DNA of 64,000 nt, from the NCBI RefSeq assembly GCF_004363955.1, contig NZ_SNZR01000013.1:62001-126000 (forward strand), written 5' to 3'. The notes under the pieces were generated by a model. That model ran no database searches. It saw only the letters and a list, made by a program, of their open reading frames with translations, and had not been told where the DNA came from. A program made the translations under genes and the position numbers. Below, piece by piece: positions 16,790 to 27,071 of this stretch. Source of the DNA: Enterovirga rhinocerotis (GTDB lineage: Bacteria > Pseudomonadota > Alphaproteobacteria > Rhizobiales > Beijerinckiaceae). The first letter of the stretch is position 1. Every line of letters starts with the position of its first letter.

Positions 16790-18013
16790 ATGCCGCCTTC
16801 CGCCACCGCCCTGCCGCTCGCGTTCAGACGTGTCGGCTGGTCCAACCTGTTCGCGCAATTCTCCGAGCAGATCGCTCTTGCCGCCGCTCCCCTCGCGGCC
16901 GTCCTGCTGCTGGCGGCGGGACCGGCGGAAACCGGCTGGCTCCAGACCGCCCAGACCTTGCCCTTCCTGCTTCTGGCCATCCCGGTCGGGCTCGCGGTCG
17001 ACCGCGCCTCGCGCCGGATGCTCATGATCGGATCGGAGGCCCTGCGCGCCCTCTCGCTGGGGATCACCGTCATCCTCCTCGCCGCGCAGGCGATGACGCT
17101 TCCCGCGCTCGCGCTGCTTGGCTTCGCCGGGGCGATCGGGACGGTCTGCTACAGCATCGCGGCCCCGGCGCTCGTGCCGAGCCTCGTTCCCCGCGATCGC
17201 CTCGGCGCGGCCAACAGGGTCCTGGAACTCGCCCGCAGCGCCGCCTATGCCGGAGGGCCCGCGCTCGGCGGGGCCATCGTCGGATGGACCGGGGCGCCGG
17301 TCGCCTATGTTCTCGCGACGATCCTGTCGATCCTCGCGGCCCTGCTGCTCGCGGGCCTGCCCCAAGAGAGGCCGAGGGAGGCGTCCCCGCGCGATCTCCT
17401 CGCCGATCTGCGGGACGGCATGCGCTTCATCGCGCGCCACGACCTGCTCCGGCCGATCCTCGTCACGGCCATCTTTTTCAACACCGCGTGGTTCGTCCTC
17501 CAGGCGGTCTATGCCGCCTATGCGGTGCAGAGTCTGGGGCTCGGCGCCGCCGAGGTCGGCCTGACGCTCGGCATCTACGGGATCGGCATGATCGCCGGAG
17601 CCTGGGCCGCCCCGGCCTTCGGACGGCGGCTGCCGCTGGGGGCCGTCATCGTTCTCGGTCCGCTGAGCGGCTTCGTGGCGTCCTGCGTCATGCTGCTCAC
17701 GCTGCGCGTCCCCTCGATCCACCTCGTCGGGCTGAGCTTCTTCCTGTTCGGCGCGGGGCCGATGCTGTGGTCCATCACCACGATGACGGTCAGGCAGGCC
17801 GTGACGCCCGCCGGCATGCTCGGGCGCGTCTCCGCCCTGATTGTGACCGCCACCTTCGGCGCACGCCCGATCGGCGCGGCGATCGGCGCGCTCACGGCGG
17901 CGCGCTTCGGCGTCGGCGCCTGCCTGTTCGTCGCGGCGGGCGGATTCCTGATCCAGCTACTCGTGATCCTCGCCTCGCAGGTGCCCAAGCTGCGCGAACT
18001 GCCGGCCGCATGA
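16790..18013 (+). CDS. MFS transporter (EntS/MFS_3-like exporter)
   Basis: A 407-residue major facilitator with about 12 hydrophobic helices. The first half has FRRVGWSNLFAQFSEQIALAAAPLAAVLLL and the loop motif AIPVGLAVDRASRRMLMIGSEALRA, which matches the enterobactin-exporter/MFS_3 group. The cytoplasmic mid-loop is ASPRDLLADLRDGMRFIARHDLLRPIL. Substrate is unknown. The gene lies 120 bp after the GNAT gene and is the last clearly core-like gene before the lower-GC insertion. Confidence 0.85.
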   Translation: MPPSATALPLAFRRVGWSNLFAQFSEQIALAAAPLAAVLLLAAGPAETGWLQTAQTLPFLLLAIPVGLAVDRASRRMLMIGSEALRALSLGITVILLAAQAMTLPALALLGFAGAIGTVCYSIAAPALVPSLVPRDRLGAANRVLELARSAAYAGGPALGGAIVGWTGAPVAYVLATILSILAALLLAGLPQERPREASPRDLLADLRDGMRFIARHDLLRPILVTAIFFNTAWFVLQAVYAAYAVQSLGLGAAEVGLTLGIYGIGMIAGAWAAPAFGRRLPLGAVIVLGPLSGFVASCVMLLTLRVPSIHLVGLSFFLFGAGPMLWSITTMTVRQAVTPAGMLGRVSALIVTATFGARPIGAAIGALTAARFGVGACLFVAAGGFLIQLLVILASQVPKLRELPAA

Positions 18014-18379
18014 CAAAGCGCGAAGGCGGGTCGAGGAGCCACAGGCGACCCCGCGAAAGGCTTGAGCCTTCACTCCATCGGACCCAATCACGAAGGGGCC
18101 CCGGCGTCGACTTCGGAGAGAGGCCCAAGACCCGGGTGGGACGGTCTGCTTCCGAGCCGTCTGAGACGTGCGAATTGTCCGCTTTCGGGCAGGTGGTTTG
18201 GTGGGAGATGCTCAAAGAGGTGGCCGTTGCCGGCCTGAACCTTTCAGGCGACCGAAGTCACCCGGTGCACCTTTCGGGCGACTACTGATGAACCGACGCT
18301 TTGAACTACGTCGAAAGCCCTCGCCTCAGCGAAATCGCTATTGGTTGGTAGTCAGGACCGAATCGTGAGTGTGCAGCCG
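18014..18379. other. Gene-free left flank of the low-GC insertion
   Basis: Between the MFS gene and the ATPase gene there is no convincing coding sequence. The composition becomes less GC-rich across the stretch. Two similar short blocks occur 26 bp apart (ACCTTTCAGGCGAC near 18239 and ACCTTTCGGGCGAC near 18269). Short frames exist on both strands but resemble no family. I could not find a recombinase, insertion-sequence end or direct-repeat pair bounding the insertion. Confidence 0.4.
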
Positions 18380-20329
18380 TTAGACTACTTCTTGAGTAGA
18401 AGGAGAAAGGCAGGATTCCAGAAGTAAACGCAGATCGCTCGCGACCTCGTGGTCAGCCGTGATGCGGTAGGTGTTTAAAAGCCGATCGTCGTATCCGGCG
18501 TCCTTCACGACCACCTTGAGTGCGGCAAGTAGCTTCTTGCCTTTCACGGTGTCCGGATTCGCCCCGCCCGCCGTGTTCCATAAATCCTGAGAGTTGGGAG
18601 AGCCGCCGTCGGGGTAGAGTTCGCGATTTATCAGCTTGCGCTTGTTAAAGAACGTGTCCCGTGCTTGGCTGACCTTACCGGCGGCAGCGCATCGCCAGTT
18701 CTCCGCCGTCGTAACCGGCACCTCATAGAGAGCCGCGAGATGCCCGACGGTGCAGAAATAGGCCTCAACGTCGCAGCCGGTGGTCACCCATGGAAAAACG
18801 CCGTCGGTACTGAACCTATCCGACCACATGGTAGCCTCTTCTGAAGACATGAAGTCGCCGTCTCGGTGTATAACCGCCTTGATCTTGAGATGCCCATCCA
18901 CGATCAGCCCGCTTAGAAGCTTGTCCTTCGGTAGGTTCTCTATGCCGAAGCACCGGCACACAGCGAGTTGTCGTGAAAGCGCCGGCCACTGGCGCAAGAT
19001 CGCCCTAAGCGGCGTGTCGTCCTCGTCCTCGACGAAGAACAGCGCCGACTTGTCGAGACCACCCCAACCGAGTAGCCGGCGGATCGCCTCGCCATCGTCG
19101 GTCTGAACCCGGCCCTCGTTCATCCACACGAGCTTCGCAGCGGGGCTTGCGCCGCGCGTGATGTGCGGACTGTGCGTCGTAAGGATGATCTGGGTATCAG
19201 TCTCCGCGGCAGCTAGTTCGAGCGTCTCGATCAGACGTTCCTGTTTGTCCGGGTGTAGATGCGCGTCCGGCTCGTCAATCAGCATGATTTTCGGCTCGAA
19301 CAGGATCAAGTATGCGAAGATCTGAATGACCTGCAGCAGACCCGTTGCGGCCGTCTCCAATGGCCGGTGCTGACTGTCCAAACCTGGCGATGAGTAGGTC
19401 GCAGAGATGTGGTAGTCCTCGCGCTCGTCGAAGGACACGTCGACGCGGATGTTTGGATGCACTGTGCCGACGTATTCGTTGAGCCGCCTGAGCCGCTCAA
19501 CTCCTTCCGCCTCGTCCGTCTCGTTCAAACGACGGCTGCGGAGATTAAGGAGAATGTTCCTCATGACGCCCCCAGCGTCTCCGCTAGCCGCCTGACGTCG
19601 GAGCGAAGGCTGCGCCAGAATACTCTCCCGCTCCGACAATCCAGCGAGACCCGGGATGTAGGCGGTGATGAACTGGTAACGCTGCTTATAGGGCGTCACG
19701 GTTGCGCCGCCCTCCATGTAAGCCGTGATGCCTCCGCGATTCCGCGCGGCCCGAATCTTCACGCTGGCCTGAGCGCGCTCCTCGCCGACCGGGACATGCG
19801 CGAAGACGACTTCGACCGGCGTCGATGTCGCGTCCGTCTTTAGCTCGCTCTTGTGCGCAGTGCGCAGCGGCTCACTCGACGGGACGTAATCCAGCCTCTC
19901 GAACGAAATCATCTCCTTCGTGTTCTTGGGGGCGATGTAGCTGGCCGAGCGCGCCGCCCAGTGGACGGCCTGCAGGACCGACGACTTGCCGGACCCGTTA
20001 GGCCCAACGAGGATCGTCACCTGACCCAACGGAATATTCGCTTCCCGGGTAGCTTTGAAGTTGCGGACCGTAACCGATTCTAGGCGAGTCCAGAGGCGGG
20101 CGCGGCGAGAGCGGGTATCCGTGACCGCGAGGGCTGTCTGACCATTCGCAAGTGCCGCCTCGTGCTCGAGATCCGGCACGTCGCTCACGTACGCAACCGA
20201 ACTCGCGATGTCGCCGGCCGCCTTGAGCTCCTGTACCTCAGTGTGGTTCGCGTCTCGAACCTCGTCCTTCCCATTCATAGGTTCGATCGCGTGTACGAGC
20301 GCGACGGCCTCAGCTTCCTTATCGTCCAA
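18380..20329 (-). CDS. AAA ATPase with C-terminal TOPRIM domain (OLD/PARIS-like defence candidate)
   Basis: A 649-residue ABC/SMC-type ATPase. Walker A is GPNGSGKS at residues 109-116, preceded by the RLESVTVRNFKATREA start of the AAA_15/21 fold; Walker B is IMLIDEPDAHLHP near 346-358, followed by the LTTHSPH switch. The C-terminal part has TOPRIM hallmarks: Glu434 in LFFVEDEDD, Asp490 and Asp492 in HRDGDF, and a later GCDVEAYF acidic block. This is the layout of OLD-family nucleases and also of fused AriA-AriB (PARIS-like) proteins; the two cannot be separated by eye. About 80 extra N-terminal residues lack similarity to the family (alternative ATG at 20278). Base composition is clearly less GC-rich than its neighbours and it has no operon partners. 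Confidence 0.82.
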   Translation of the reverse strand: MDDKEAEAVALVHAIEPMNGKDEVRDANHTEVQELKAAGDIASSVAYVSDVPDLEHEAALANGQTALAVTDTRSRRARLWTRLESVTVRNFKATREANIPLGQVTILVGPNGSGKSSVLQAVHWAARSASYIAPKNTKEMISFERLDYVPSSEPLRTAHKSELKTDATSTPVEVVFAHVPVGEERAQASVKIRAARNRGGITAYMEGGATVTPYKQRYQFITAYIPGLAGLSERESILAQPSLRRQAASGDAGGVMRNILLNLRSRRLNETDEAEGVERLRRLNEYVGTVHPNIRVDVSFDEREDYHISATYSSPGLDSQHRPLETAATGLLQVIQIFAYLILFEPKIMLIDEPDAHLHPDKQERLIETLELAAAETDTQIILTTHSPHITRGASPAAKLVWMNEGRVQTDDGEAIRRLLGWGGLDKSALFFVEDEDDTPLRAILRQWPALSRQLAVCRCFGIENLPKDKLLSGLIVDGHLKIKAVIHRDGDFMSSEEATMWSDRFSTDGVFPWVTTGCDVEAYFCTVGHLAALYEVPVTTAENWRCAAAGKVSQARDTFFNKRKLINRELYPDGGSPNSQDLWNTAGGANPDTVKGKKLLAALKVVVKDAGYDDRLLNTYRITADHEVASDLRLLLESCLSPSTQEVV

Positions 20330-20655
20330 GCCAGCACTCCCAAGCGTTGACCAGATTTATGACCTGTCCCGCGCGCTGCCAACCGGAAACCGGGCGTCAC
20401 ACCGGGTTTAGGCATCGACCTGAGGTTGTTGGAGCCACGCCGATCCGGCGAAATGCTGTCGATTGCCCCATCGATGCGGATGCCGAGTTGCGTCCCCATA
20501 ATCTTGATTGAGGGGCAGCATCCGGGAACCAGGGCGTGCGCCGACCGACCGAGATGGACGCGAAGCCAAACGGCTGATTCGGCGGCAGACCGTATAACTC
20601 TGCAAACAACCCATCACCGACGTTCACAGCCCCTTGACGTCCATCACCCCATAGA
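20330..20655. other. Gene-free right flank of the low-GC insertion
   Basis: No credible gene is seen between the ATPase start and the liv terminator. Short frames on both strands show no family pattern. The stretch probably holds the ATPase promoter near 20330-20420. No tRNA, integrase or clear attachment repeat was found, so the right boundary of the insertion is placed only roughly, near 20640, from composition. Confidence 0.4.
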
Positions 20656-20717
20656 GAAGGCCCGCCGGGATGCGACGGGCCTTCGGAACGTACGGCGCCC
20701 GCCCCGCGGGGCGGGCG
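20656..20717 (-). terminator. Terminator region downstream of livJ
   Basis: Two strong hairpins lie beyond the livJ stop. CGCCCGCCCCG and its exact complement form an 11-bp perfect palindrome at 20696-20717. GAAGGCCCG at 20656-20664 pairs with CGGGCCTTC at 20676-20684 around an 11-nt loop. The second reads in the minus direction with a CT-rich tail, as expected of a transcription end for the liv operon. Confidence 0.65.
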
Positions 20718-20729
20718 ATCTCGCGACGC

Positions 20730-21857
20730 CTACATCTCCACTTCGTTGCCCGAATAGTCGATCTTGCCGTCGGCGCCCTTCCGCCAGACATACATGACGT
20801 AGTCCGGACGGGTGATGTCGCCCTTCTTGTCGAAGGAGAGGTCGCCGATCACGGTCTTGAAGACCTTGCCCGAATGGATCGCCGCGGCGACCTTCTTCGA
20901 ATCCAGCGACTTCGCCTGCTCGGCGGCCTGTTTCAGGACCTGGAAGGAGGCGTAGCTGTAGAGCGTGTAGGCCTCCGGATCGATGTTCTTCGCCTTGAAC
21001 TTGGCGACCACGTCCTTGGCGTCCGGGTTCTTGCGGGCGTCCGGGCCGAAGGTCATGTAGGTGCCCTCGGCGCCGGGCCCCGCGATCTGGACGTATTCCT
21101 TGTCGGTGATGCCGTCGCCGGACATCAGCGGCGCGTTCAGGCCCTGGTCGCGCATCTGGCGGACGATCAGGCCGGCTTCGGTGTGCAGGCCGCCGAAATA
21201 GACGAGGTCGACATTGGCCTGCTTGAGCTTGGAGACGAGGGCGGAGAAGTCCTTCTCGCCCGTGTTGACGCCCTCGTAGAGGACTTCCTTCAGGCCCTTG
21301 GCGTTCATCGTCTTCTGGGTCTCGTCCGCGAGCCCCTTGCCGTACGGCGTCTTGTCGTGGATGACCGCGATCTTCTTGCCCTTGAACTTCGAGGCGAGGA
21401 AGTTCCCGGCGACGCTGCCCTGCTGGTCGTCGCGCCCGCACATGCGGAACGTGTTCCACATCTTGCGCTCGGTGTAGCGCGGGTTGGTCGAGGCCGGGCT
21501 GAGCTGGATGATGTTGGATTCCTGGTAGATTTCCGAGGTCGGGATCGAGACGCCCGAGTTGAAGTGTCCGACGACCCATTTCACGCCCTCGGACGCGAAT
21601 TTGTTGGCGAGGGAGACGCCGGTCTTCGGATCGCCCGCATCGTCGCCGACCGTCAGGACGATCTTCTGGCCGAGGATGCCGCCGGCGGCATTGATGTCCG
21701 CCACCGCCTGTTCCGCGCCGTTCTTGAGCTGGGCGCCGAAGGCCGCGTTGTTGCCCGTGAGGGGACCTGCGACCGCCACCTTGAGCTGAGCCTGGGCGGG
21801 CGCCGCCACCGCGAGCCCGAGACCGAGCGCGAGCCCGGCCAGAATCCTCTTGGTCAT
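20730..21857 (-). CDS. livJ: Branched-chain amino acid ABC transporter, substrate-binding protein
   Basis: A 375-residue periplasmic binding protein (peripla_BP_6, LivJ/LivK type). A signal peptide (MTKRILAGLALGLGLAVAAPAQA) is followed by VAVAGPLTGNNAAFGAQLKNGAEQAVADINAAGG, the family start, and later VVGHFNSGVSIPTSEIYQ, IIQLSPASTNPRYTE, and AVIHDKTPYGKGLADE. It captures the substrate and delivers it to LivHM. Strong GGAGGAG ribosome-binding site before ATG 21857. It is the last gene of the liv set, beyond DUF6867, and is followed by strong hairpins. Confidence 0.93.
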   Translation of the reverse strand: MTKRILAGLALGLGLAVAAPAQAQLKVAVAGPLTGNNAAFGAQLKNGAEQAVADINAAGGILGQKIVLTVGDDAGDPKTGVSLANKFASEGVKWVVGHFNSGVSIPTSEIYQESNIIQLSPASTNPRYTERKMWNTFRMCGRDDQQGSVAGNFLASKFKGKKIAVIHDKTPYGKGLADETQKTMNAKGLKEVLYEGVNTGEKDFSALVSKLKQANVDLVYFGGLHTEAGLIVRQMRDQGLNAPLMSGDGITDKEYVQIAGPGAEGTYMTFGPDARKNPDAKDVVAKFKAKNIDPEAYTLYSYASFQVLKQAAEQAKSLDSKKVAAAIHSGKVFKTVIGDLSFDKKGDITRPDYVMYVWRKGADGKIDYSGNEVEM

Positions 21858-21966
21858 CGTCTCTTCTCCTCCGGAATGGTGGGCCACTCGTCTCGATCCG
21901 ACTGCAAGGGTCGGACCAGCGGCATCTCGGCCGTCCTGCGGCATTGTGCCGAAATCGCAGCGGATG

Positions 21967-22338
21967 TCACCGGCCCTCGTGGAGGCCGCCCCGCCCCGTC
22001 TCGCGCCACGAGAGCGGCCCCGTCCGCTCGATCATCCAGCGATATTGCCGCGCCATCTGGCCGGTCCGCGTGTAGCGGTGGCCGAGGAGGCAGATGGCCA
22101 GCACCACCACGAGATCGACGAGGTAATAGCGGACCGAGAGGAAGCTCCCCTCGAAGAGCGCGAAGTGGATGAAGCGCACCGCCACCGTCAGCGGCAGCGC
22201 CGCCAGCGCCGCCTGCCAGGCCGGCCGCCAGGCGAGCGCGATGCCGCGCCCCGTCATCCAGGCCGTCCAGCCGCCGATGACGACCGTCACCCCGACCCAG
22301 AGCCAGGCGGAGGATTCTTCGTAGAGGATGCCTTGCAT
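21967..22338 (-). CDS. DUF6867 membrane protein of the liv operon
   Basis: A 123-residue membrane protein starting MQGILYEESSAWLWVGVTVVIGG, with three hydrophobic helices and a basic C-terminal tail (RYTRTGQMARQYRWMIERTGPL). Genes of this type (DUF6867) are typically found between livF and livJ in Hyphomicrobiales, exactly the place it holds here once the toxin-antitoxin pair is disregarded. Function is unknown; an accessory role to the transporter is suggested by context only. Confidence 0.75.
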   Translation of the reverse strand: MQGILYEESSAWLWVGVTVVIGGWTAWMTGRGIALAWRPAWQAALAALPLTVAVRFIHFALFEGSFLSVRYYLVDLVVVLAICLLGHRYTRTGQMARQYRWMIERTGPLSWRETGRGGLHEGR

Positions 22339-22367
22339 CGTTCACATCCTGCTGAGCGTAAGCCGAC

Positions 22368-22646
22368 CTATCGATCCTGCGCGCCGTGGAAGACGTTCAG
22401 GAGGACGATCTCGGCTCGGGTCCAGTCCACCCGGTAGACGATAATGTAGGGCAGTCCGCTCACGACCCATTCGCGCGTCCCGTCCCTTTCGCCTGGCCGC
22501 CCGATCTCCGGTTGATCCACCAGCCGCATCGCGGAACTCCTGATCCGGCCGACGACGCGTTGTGCGGCACGCGGGTTGTCCACCGAGATGTAGCGTCTGA
22601 TGCCGACGAGGTCGCGCTCGGCGGAACTCGTTGCGCGGATCCTCAA
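22368..22646 (-). CDS. RelE/ParE-family toxin
   Basis: A 92-residue toxin of the RelE/ParE superfamily. The pattern RATSSAERDLVGIRRYISVDNPRAAQRVVGRI, then LVDQPEIGRPGERDGTREWVVSGLPYIIVYRVD and VLLNVFHGAQDR, matches ParE proteins that act on gyrase or RelE-type mRNA interferases. I chose TTG 22646, whose codon overlaps the antitoxin stop (TTGA) and gives the normal ParE N-terminus; GTG 22664 would add six residues. It is the second gene of a module inserted in the liv operon. Confidence 0.83.
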   Translation of the reverse strand: MRIRATSSAERDLVGIRRYISVDNPRAAQRVVGRIRSSAMRLVDQPEIGRPGERDGTREWVVSGLPYIIVYRVDWTRAEIVLLNVFHGAQDR

Positions 22647-22876
22647 GCACCGAGCCTGCGCCACATCTCTTCGGTTTGCTCGACCGTCAGAAGCTCCACG
22701 GAACCGTCGAGCAGACCCTCCTCGGTGCGCTTGACCTCCTCGATCTGCTCCGGCGTCAGCCGCATCTGGGGCCGCCTCGCCTCGACGATTGACATGATCA
22801 CCGCGGCCGCATCGTCCTGGTCACGGGGCGGAAGGCCTCGGAGCTGCGAGATCGCTTCGTCGAGCCGTCGGGTCAT
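22643..22876 (-). CDS. Antitoxin of a ParE-type module
   Basis: A 77-residue acidic, helical protein directly upstream of the toxin and overlapping it by 4 bp. The N-terminal part (MTRRLDEAISQLRGLPPRDQDDAAAVIMSIVEARRP) looks like the dimerising helices of small antitoxins, and the C-terminal half (LTPEQIEEVKRTEEGLLDGSVELLTVEQTEEMWRRL) is the likely toxin-binding segment. No named antitoxin family is recognised with certainty. It starts 34 bp after the livF stop, so the pair may share the liv transcript or carry its own promoter in this gap. Confidence 0.75.
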   Translation of the reverse strand: MTRRLDEAISQLRGLPPRDQDDAAAVIMSIVEARRPQMRLTPEQIEEVKRTEEGLLDGSVELLTVEQTEEMWRRLGA

Positions 22877-22910
22877 GGATCCCTCATAGCACGCGGCTGT
22901 CCGGCGTTCA

Positions 22911-23629
<719 letters not shown>

Positions 23630-23633
<4 letters not shown>

Positions 23634-24496
23634 GAGCGCGCCTCCGCCCGGGCCACCTCGGCGACCTCCGCCTCCACCGCCTCGACCTCCTCGTCCTCGA
23701 CGCCGAGATAGGCGGCGATCACCTTCGGATCGTTCCGGATCTCCTCCGGCAGGCCGTCCGCGATCTTCACGCCGTAATCGAGCACGACGACGTGATCGGA
23801 GATCTGCATGACGACCGACATGTCGTGCTCGATGAGCAGGATCGACGTCCTGTCGCGATCGCGGATCGAGAGCAGGAGATCGTTCAGTTCGAGCGACTCA
23901 CGCGGATTGAGACCCGCCGCCGGCTCGTCGAGGCAGAGGAGCACGGGATCGGTGCACATGGCGCGGGCGATCTCGAGCCGGCGCTGGTCGCCGTAGGGCA
24001 GTTCGCCCGCCGGATCGTCCGCCCGGTCGATCAGGCCGGTGCGCTCGAGCCAGGCGGCGGCCTTGTCGATCGCCGCGCGTTCCGCCGCCTTGTAGCTGGG
24101 CGCGCCGACGAGGCCGAGCACGGTGTAGCCCGAGGCGGCCATCAGCGGGTTGTGCTGGGCCACCATGAGGTTCTCGAGCACGGTCATGCCCGAGAAGAGG
24201 CGGATGTTCTGGAAGGTGCGCGCGACCTTCGCCTTCCAGGTGATGTCGTGACCCGGCAGGCGTTCGAGGAGATGCGTCGGCCCCGCCGGGGGGCGCAGCG
24301 TCAGCATGCCCTCGGTCGGGCGGTAGAAGCCGGTGATGCAGTTGAACACCGTCGTCTTGCCGGCCCCGTTCGGGCCGATCAGCGCGGTGATGTCGCCGCG
24401 GCCGCAGGCGAAGGAGAAGTCGGAGACCGCGGTGAGGCCCCCGAAACGCATGGTCAGATGCTCGACCGTGAGCACGGGATCGTCGAGACGGCGCAT
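23630..24496 (-). CDS. livG: Branched-chain amino acid ABC transporter, ATPase LivG
   Basis: A 288-residue ABC ATPase. Walker A GPNGAGKTT (about residues 39-47), then NCITGFYRPTEG and the LivG-specific ARTFQNIRLFSGMTVLENLMVAQH, a PYGDQRRLEIARAMCTDPVLLCLDEPAAGLNP segment with signature and Walker B, and LIEHDMSVVM. The C-terminal ~20 residues after YLGVEDE form a highly acidic tail (EVEAVEAEVAEVARAE), longer than in E. coli LivG. Start and stop overlap livM and livF. Confidence 0.94.
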
Positions 24497-26148
24497 CAGC
24501 CGTGCCCCTCCTTCACGAGGGTGCCGGAGATCGCCTTGCGCTCCTTGAGGATCACCGAGGGCTCGCGCACCGAGATCAGCCCGCGCGGCCGCCAGATCAT
24601 CATCAGCACCATGGCGAGGCCGAAGAGGATGAGGCGCAGCTCGGTTGGATCGAAGCCGACTTCCTTGAAGATGTGGAGATTGCGCAGGAGCTCCGGCGCC
24701 GCGGTCATGAAGATCGCCGCGATCGCGACGCCGATCTGCGACCCCATCCCGCCGAGCACGACGATGGCGAGCACGATCGCCGATTCGAGGAAGGTGAAGC
24801 TCTCCGGCGAGATGAAGCCTTGGCGCACGGCGAAGAAGGAGCCGGCGAAGCCGCCGAACATCGCCCCGATGGCGAAGGCGGTGAGCTTCGTGATCGTCGT
24901 GTTGATGCCGAGCGAGCGGCAGGCGATCTCGTCCTCGCGCAAGGCCTCCCAGGCGCGGCCGACCGGAAGGCGCCGCAGCCGGACCGTCACGGCATTCGTG
25001 ACGAGGGCGAGCACCAGGATGAGATAATAGAGGAACAGGATGCGGTGCATCGGCGTGAAGGTGAGGCCGAACAGCGCCGCGAAGCCGTCCTCGTCCGCGG
25101 TGAACGGGATGCCGAAGAAGGTGACGCGCGGGATCGAGGAGATGCCCGCGCCGCCGCCCGTGACGTCGACCCAGTTGATGAGGACGAGGCGGATGATCTC
25201 GCCGAAGGCGAGGGTGACGATGGCGAGGTAGTCGCCCCGCAGCCGCAGCACGGGGAAGCCGAGCAGGATGCCCCAGAAGGCGGCGAGGATGCCGGCGAGC
25301 GGCAGGCAGATCCAGAACGAGAGCCCGAAAGTCGTCGAGAGCAGCGCGTAGGAATAGGCGCCGACCGCATAGAAGGCGACGTAGCCGAGATCGAGCAGGC
25401 CCGCGAGGCCGACGACGATGTTCAGGCCCCAGCCCAGCATGACGTAGGTCAGGACGAGGATGCCGAGATCGATCCAGTAGCGCGCCTCGTTCAGTCCGCC
25501 GAGCGAGCCCGCCATGATGGCCGGGAAGAAGACGGCGAGGCCGAGAAAGGCGAATTTCAGCAGCGTTCCGAGCGTCACCCGGGATCGGGCGGCGGGATCG
25601 GCGACGGTCCGGACGGCATCCTTCTCGGACCGGGCCCGGCTCCGCTGTGTCGCCTCGACGAGGCCCGGCACGGCGGGAACGACCACGCCCTGGATGAGGA
25701 TGATCGCGAAGATGACGCCGATCCAGATGAGCCAGACATTGTGCGGCATGAACGAGAGGGCGACGCCGGGCAGGACCAGGCCGGCGATCGGGGGCGTCAG
25801 GGCCGCGACGAGGCCATGCGTCAGCCAGAGGAGGAGGCCGATCCCGACGATCGTGCCGATCCGCATCGGCAGCGACGGGCCGCCGAGACGCTCCGGCCGG
25901 CGCAGGCGGATCGCGCGGGCGAAGGCGACGACGAAGACGATCGCCGTCATCAGCGCGACCGCGTGGGGCCTGAGCGTGAGGGCGAGGCCGTAGGACCCCT
26001 GGTCCGTCCGCAGGGCGACGATCGGGATCGTCAGCCCGAACATGATTAGCGCCGCGAAACCTGCGCTCCGCAGCGCCGTGCGCAGGTCGGCGGCGGGAGG
26101 CGCGCCGGCCAGGGCTCCGGCTTGCGGGGCGAGGACCTGCGTCGCCAT
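24496..26148 (-). CDS. livM: Branched-chain amino acid ABC transporter permease LivM (extended)
   Basis: A 550-residue permease. The C-terminal ~320 residues are typical Liv[55 protein letters not shown], the EAA-like loop [37 protein letters not shown]. The first ~230 residues add several further helices and a polar loop ([18 protein letters not shown]), making it longer than the common 330-430 residues; such extended forms are known in this order. ATG 26148 overlaps the livH stop by one base. Confidence 0.92.
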   Translation of the reverse strand: MATQVLAPQAGALAGAPPAADLRTALRSAGFAALIMFGLTIPIVALRTDQGSYGLALTLRPHAVALMTAIVFVVAFARAIRLRRPERLGGPSLPMRIGTIVGIGLLLWLTHGLVAALTPPIAGLVLPGVALSFMPHNVWLIWIGVIFAIILIQGVVVPAVPGLVEATQRSRARSEKDAVRTVADPAARSRVTLGTLLKFAFLGLAVFFPAIMAGSLGGLNEARYWIDLGILVLTYVMLGWGLNIVVGLAGLLDLGYVAFYAVGAYSYALLSTTFGLSFWICLPLAGILAAFWGILLGFPVLRLRGDYLAIVTLAFGEIIRLVLINWVDVTGGGAGISSIPRVTFFGIPFTADEDGFAALFGLTFTPMHRILFLYYLILVLALVTNAVTVRLRRLPVGRAWEALREDEIACRSLGINTTITKLTAFAIGAMFGGFAGSFFAVRQGFISPESFTFLESAIVLAIVVLGGMGSQIGVAIAAIFMTAAPELLRNLHIFKEVGFDPTELRLILFGLAMVLMMIWRPRGLISVREPSVILKERKAISGTLVKEGHG

Positions 26149-27071
26149 CAGACCTTCTCGACTTCCGGCCGCCCGAGGATGCCGGAGGGCATGAAGGTCA
26201 GGACGATGGCGAGGATGCAGAAGGAGGCGACGTCCTTGTACTCGATCGGGAAGACCGCCGACCACATCGTCTCGACGAGGCCGATGATGAGCCCGCCGAG
26301 CACCGCGCCGGGGAGCGAGCCGATCCCGCCGAGGACGGCCGCGGTGAAGGCCTTGACGCCCGGAATGAAGCCGTCGGCGAAGTTCACGACGCCGTAATAG
26401 AGGAGGTACATCGTGCCCGCGACGGCGGCGAGGGCCGCGCCGAGCACGAAGGTGAGGGCGATCGTCCGGTCGACGTCGATGCCGACGAGGGCCGCCATCT
26501 TGCGGTCCTGCTCGCAGGCGCGCTGGGCGCGGCCGAGCGAGGTCTTCTTAACGACGTACCAGAAGCCAGTGAGCAGCGTCGCCGTCACAAGCATGATGAT
26601 GAGCTGCTTGTAGGACAGCGCGACGAGGTATCCGTTGCGCTCGAAGAGCGGGATGACCTCCTGCATCATCGGCGGGGTCGGCTTGTTGCGCGCGCCCTGG
26701 GCGAGCTGGACGAAGTTCGACAGGAAGATCGACACGCCGATGGCCGAGATCAGCGGCGCGAGGCGGAACGACCCGCGCAGCGGCCGATAGGCCAGCCGCT
26801 CGAGGCTCCAGCCCCAGAGCGAGGTCAGCACCATGCCGACCAGCATCGCGATGAAGAGGGCGAGGGCGACCGAGCCGATGCCGAGGATCGTCGTGAGGAC
26901 GAGGAAGCCGATCAGCGCGATGAAGGCCGAGAGCATGAAGACGTCGCCATGGGCGAAGTTCACCATCCCGATGATGCCGAAGACCATCGTGTAGCCGATG
27001 GCGATGAGCCCGTAGATGGACCCCAATGTCAGCCCGTTGATGAGCTGCTGAACGAAGACCTCGATTCCCAT
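26148..27071 (-). CDS. livH: Branched-chain amino acid ABC transporter permease LivH
   Basis: A 307-residue permease beginning [46 protein letters not shown], the standard LivH N-terminus. The EAA-like loop is [36 protein letters not shown] near 190-225. I prefer ATG 27071, which has AGAGG just upstream, over an in-frame start 30 bp earlier. It is the first gene of the operon livH-M-G-F; a 257-bp divergent spacer separates it from the CoxG-like gene. Confidence 0.93.
   Translation of the reverse strand: MGIEVFVQQLINGLTLGSIYGLIAIGYTMVFGIIGMVNFAHGDVFMLSAFIALIGFLVLTTILGIGSVALALFIAMLVGMVLTSLWGWSLERLAYRPLRGSFRLAPLISAIGVSIFLSNFVQLAQGARNKPTPPMMQEVIPLFERNGYLVALSYKQLIIMLVTATLLTGFWYVVKKTSLGRAQRACEQDRKMAALVGIDVDRTIALTFVLGAALAAVAGTMYLLYYGVVNFADGFIPGVKAFTAAVLGGIGSLPGAVLGGLIIGLVETMWSAVFPIEYKDVASFCILAIVLTFMPSGILGRPEVEKV

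Noticed and set aside
18014-18379. Possible insertion-sequence remnant or tRNA-linked integration site left of the ATPase gene
   Set aside because: No terminal inverted repeats, transposase fragment, integrase or tRNA could be recognised, and the short similar blocks near 18239 and 18269 are too small to argue from.
20397-20627. Short minus-strand open frame in the right flank of the low-GC insertion
   Set aside because: No ribosome-binding site, no family similarity and an overlapping alternative frame of equal quality.
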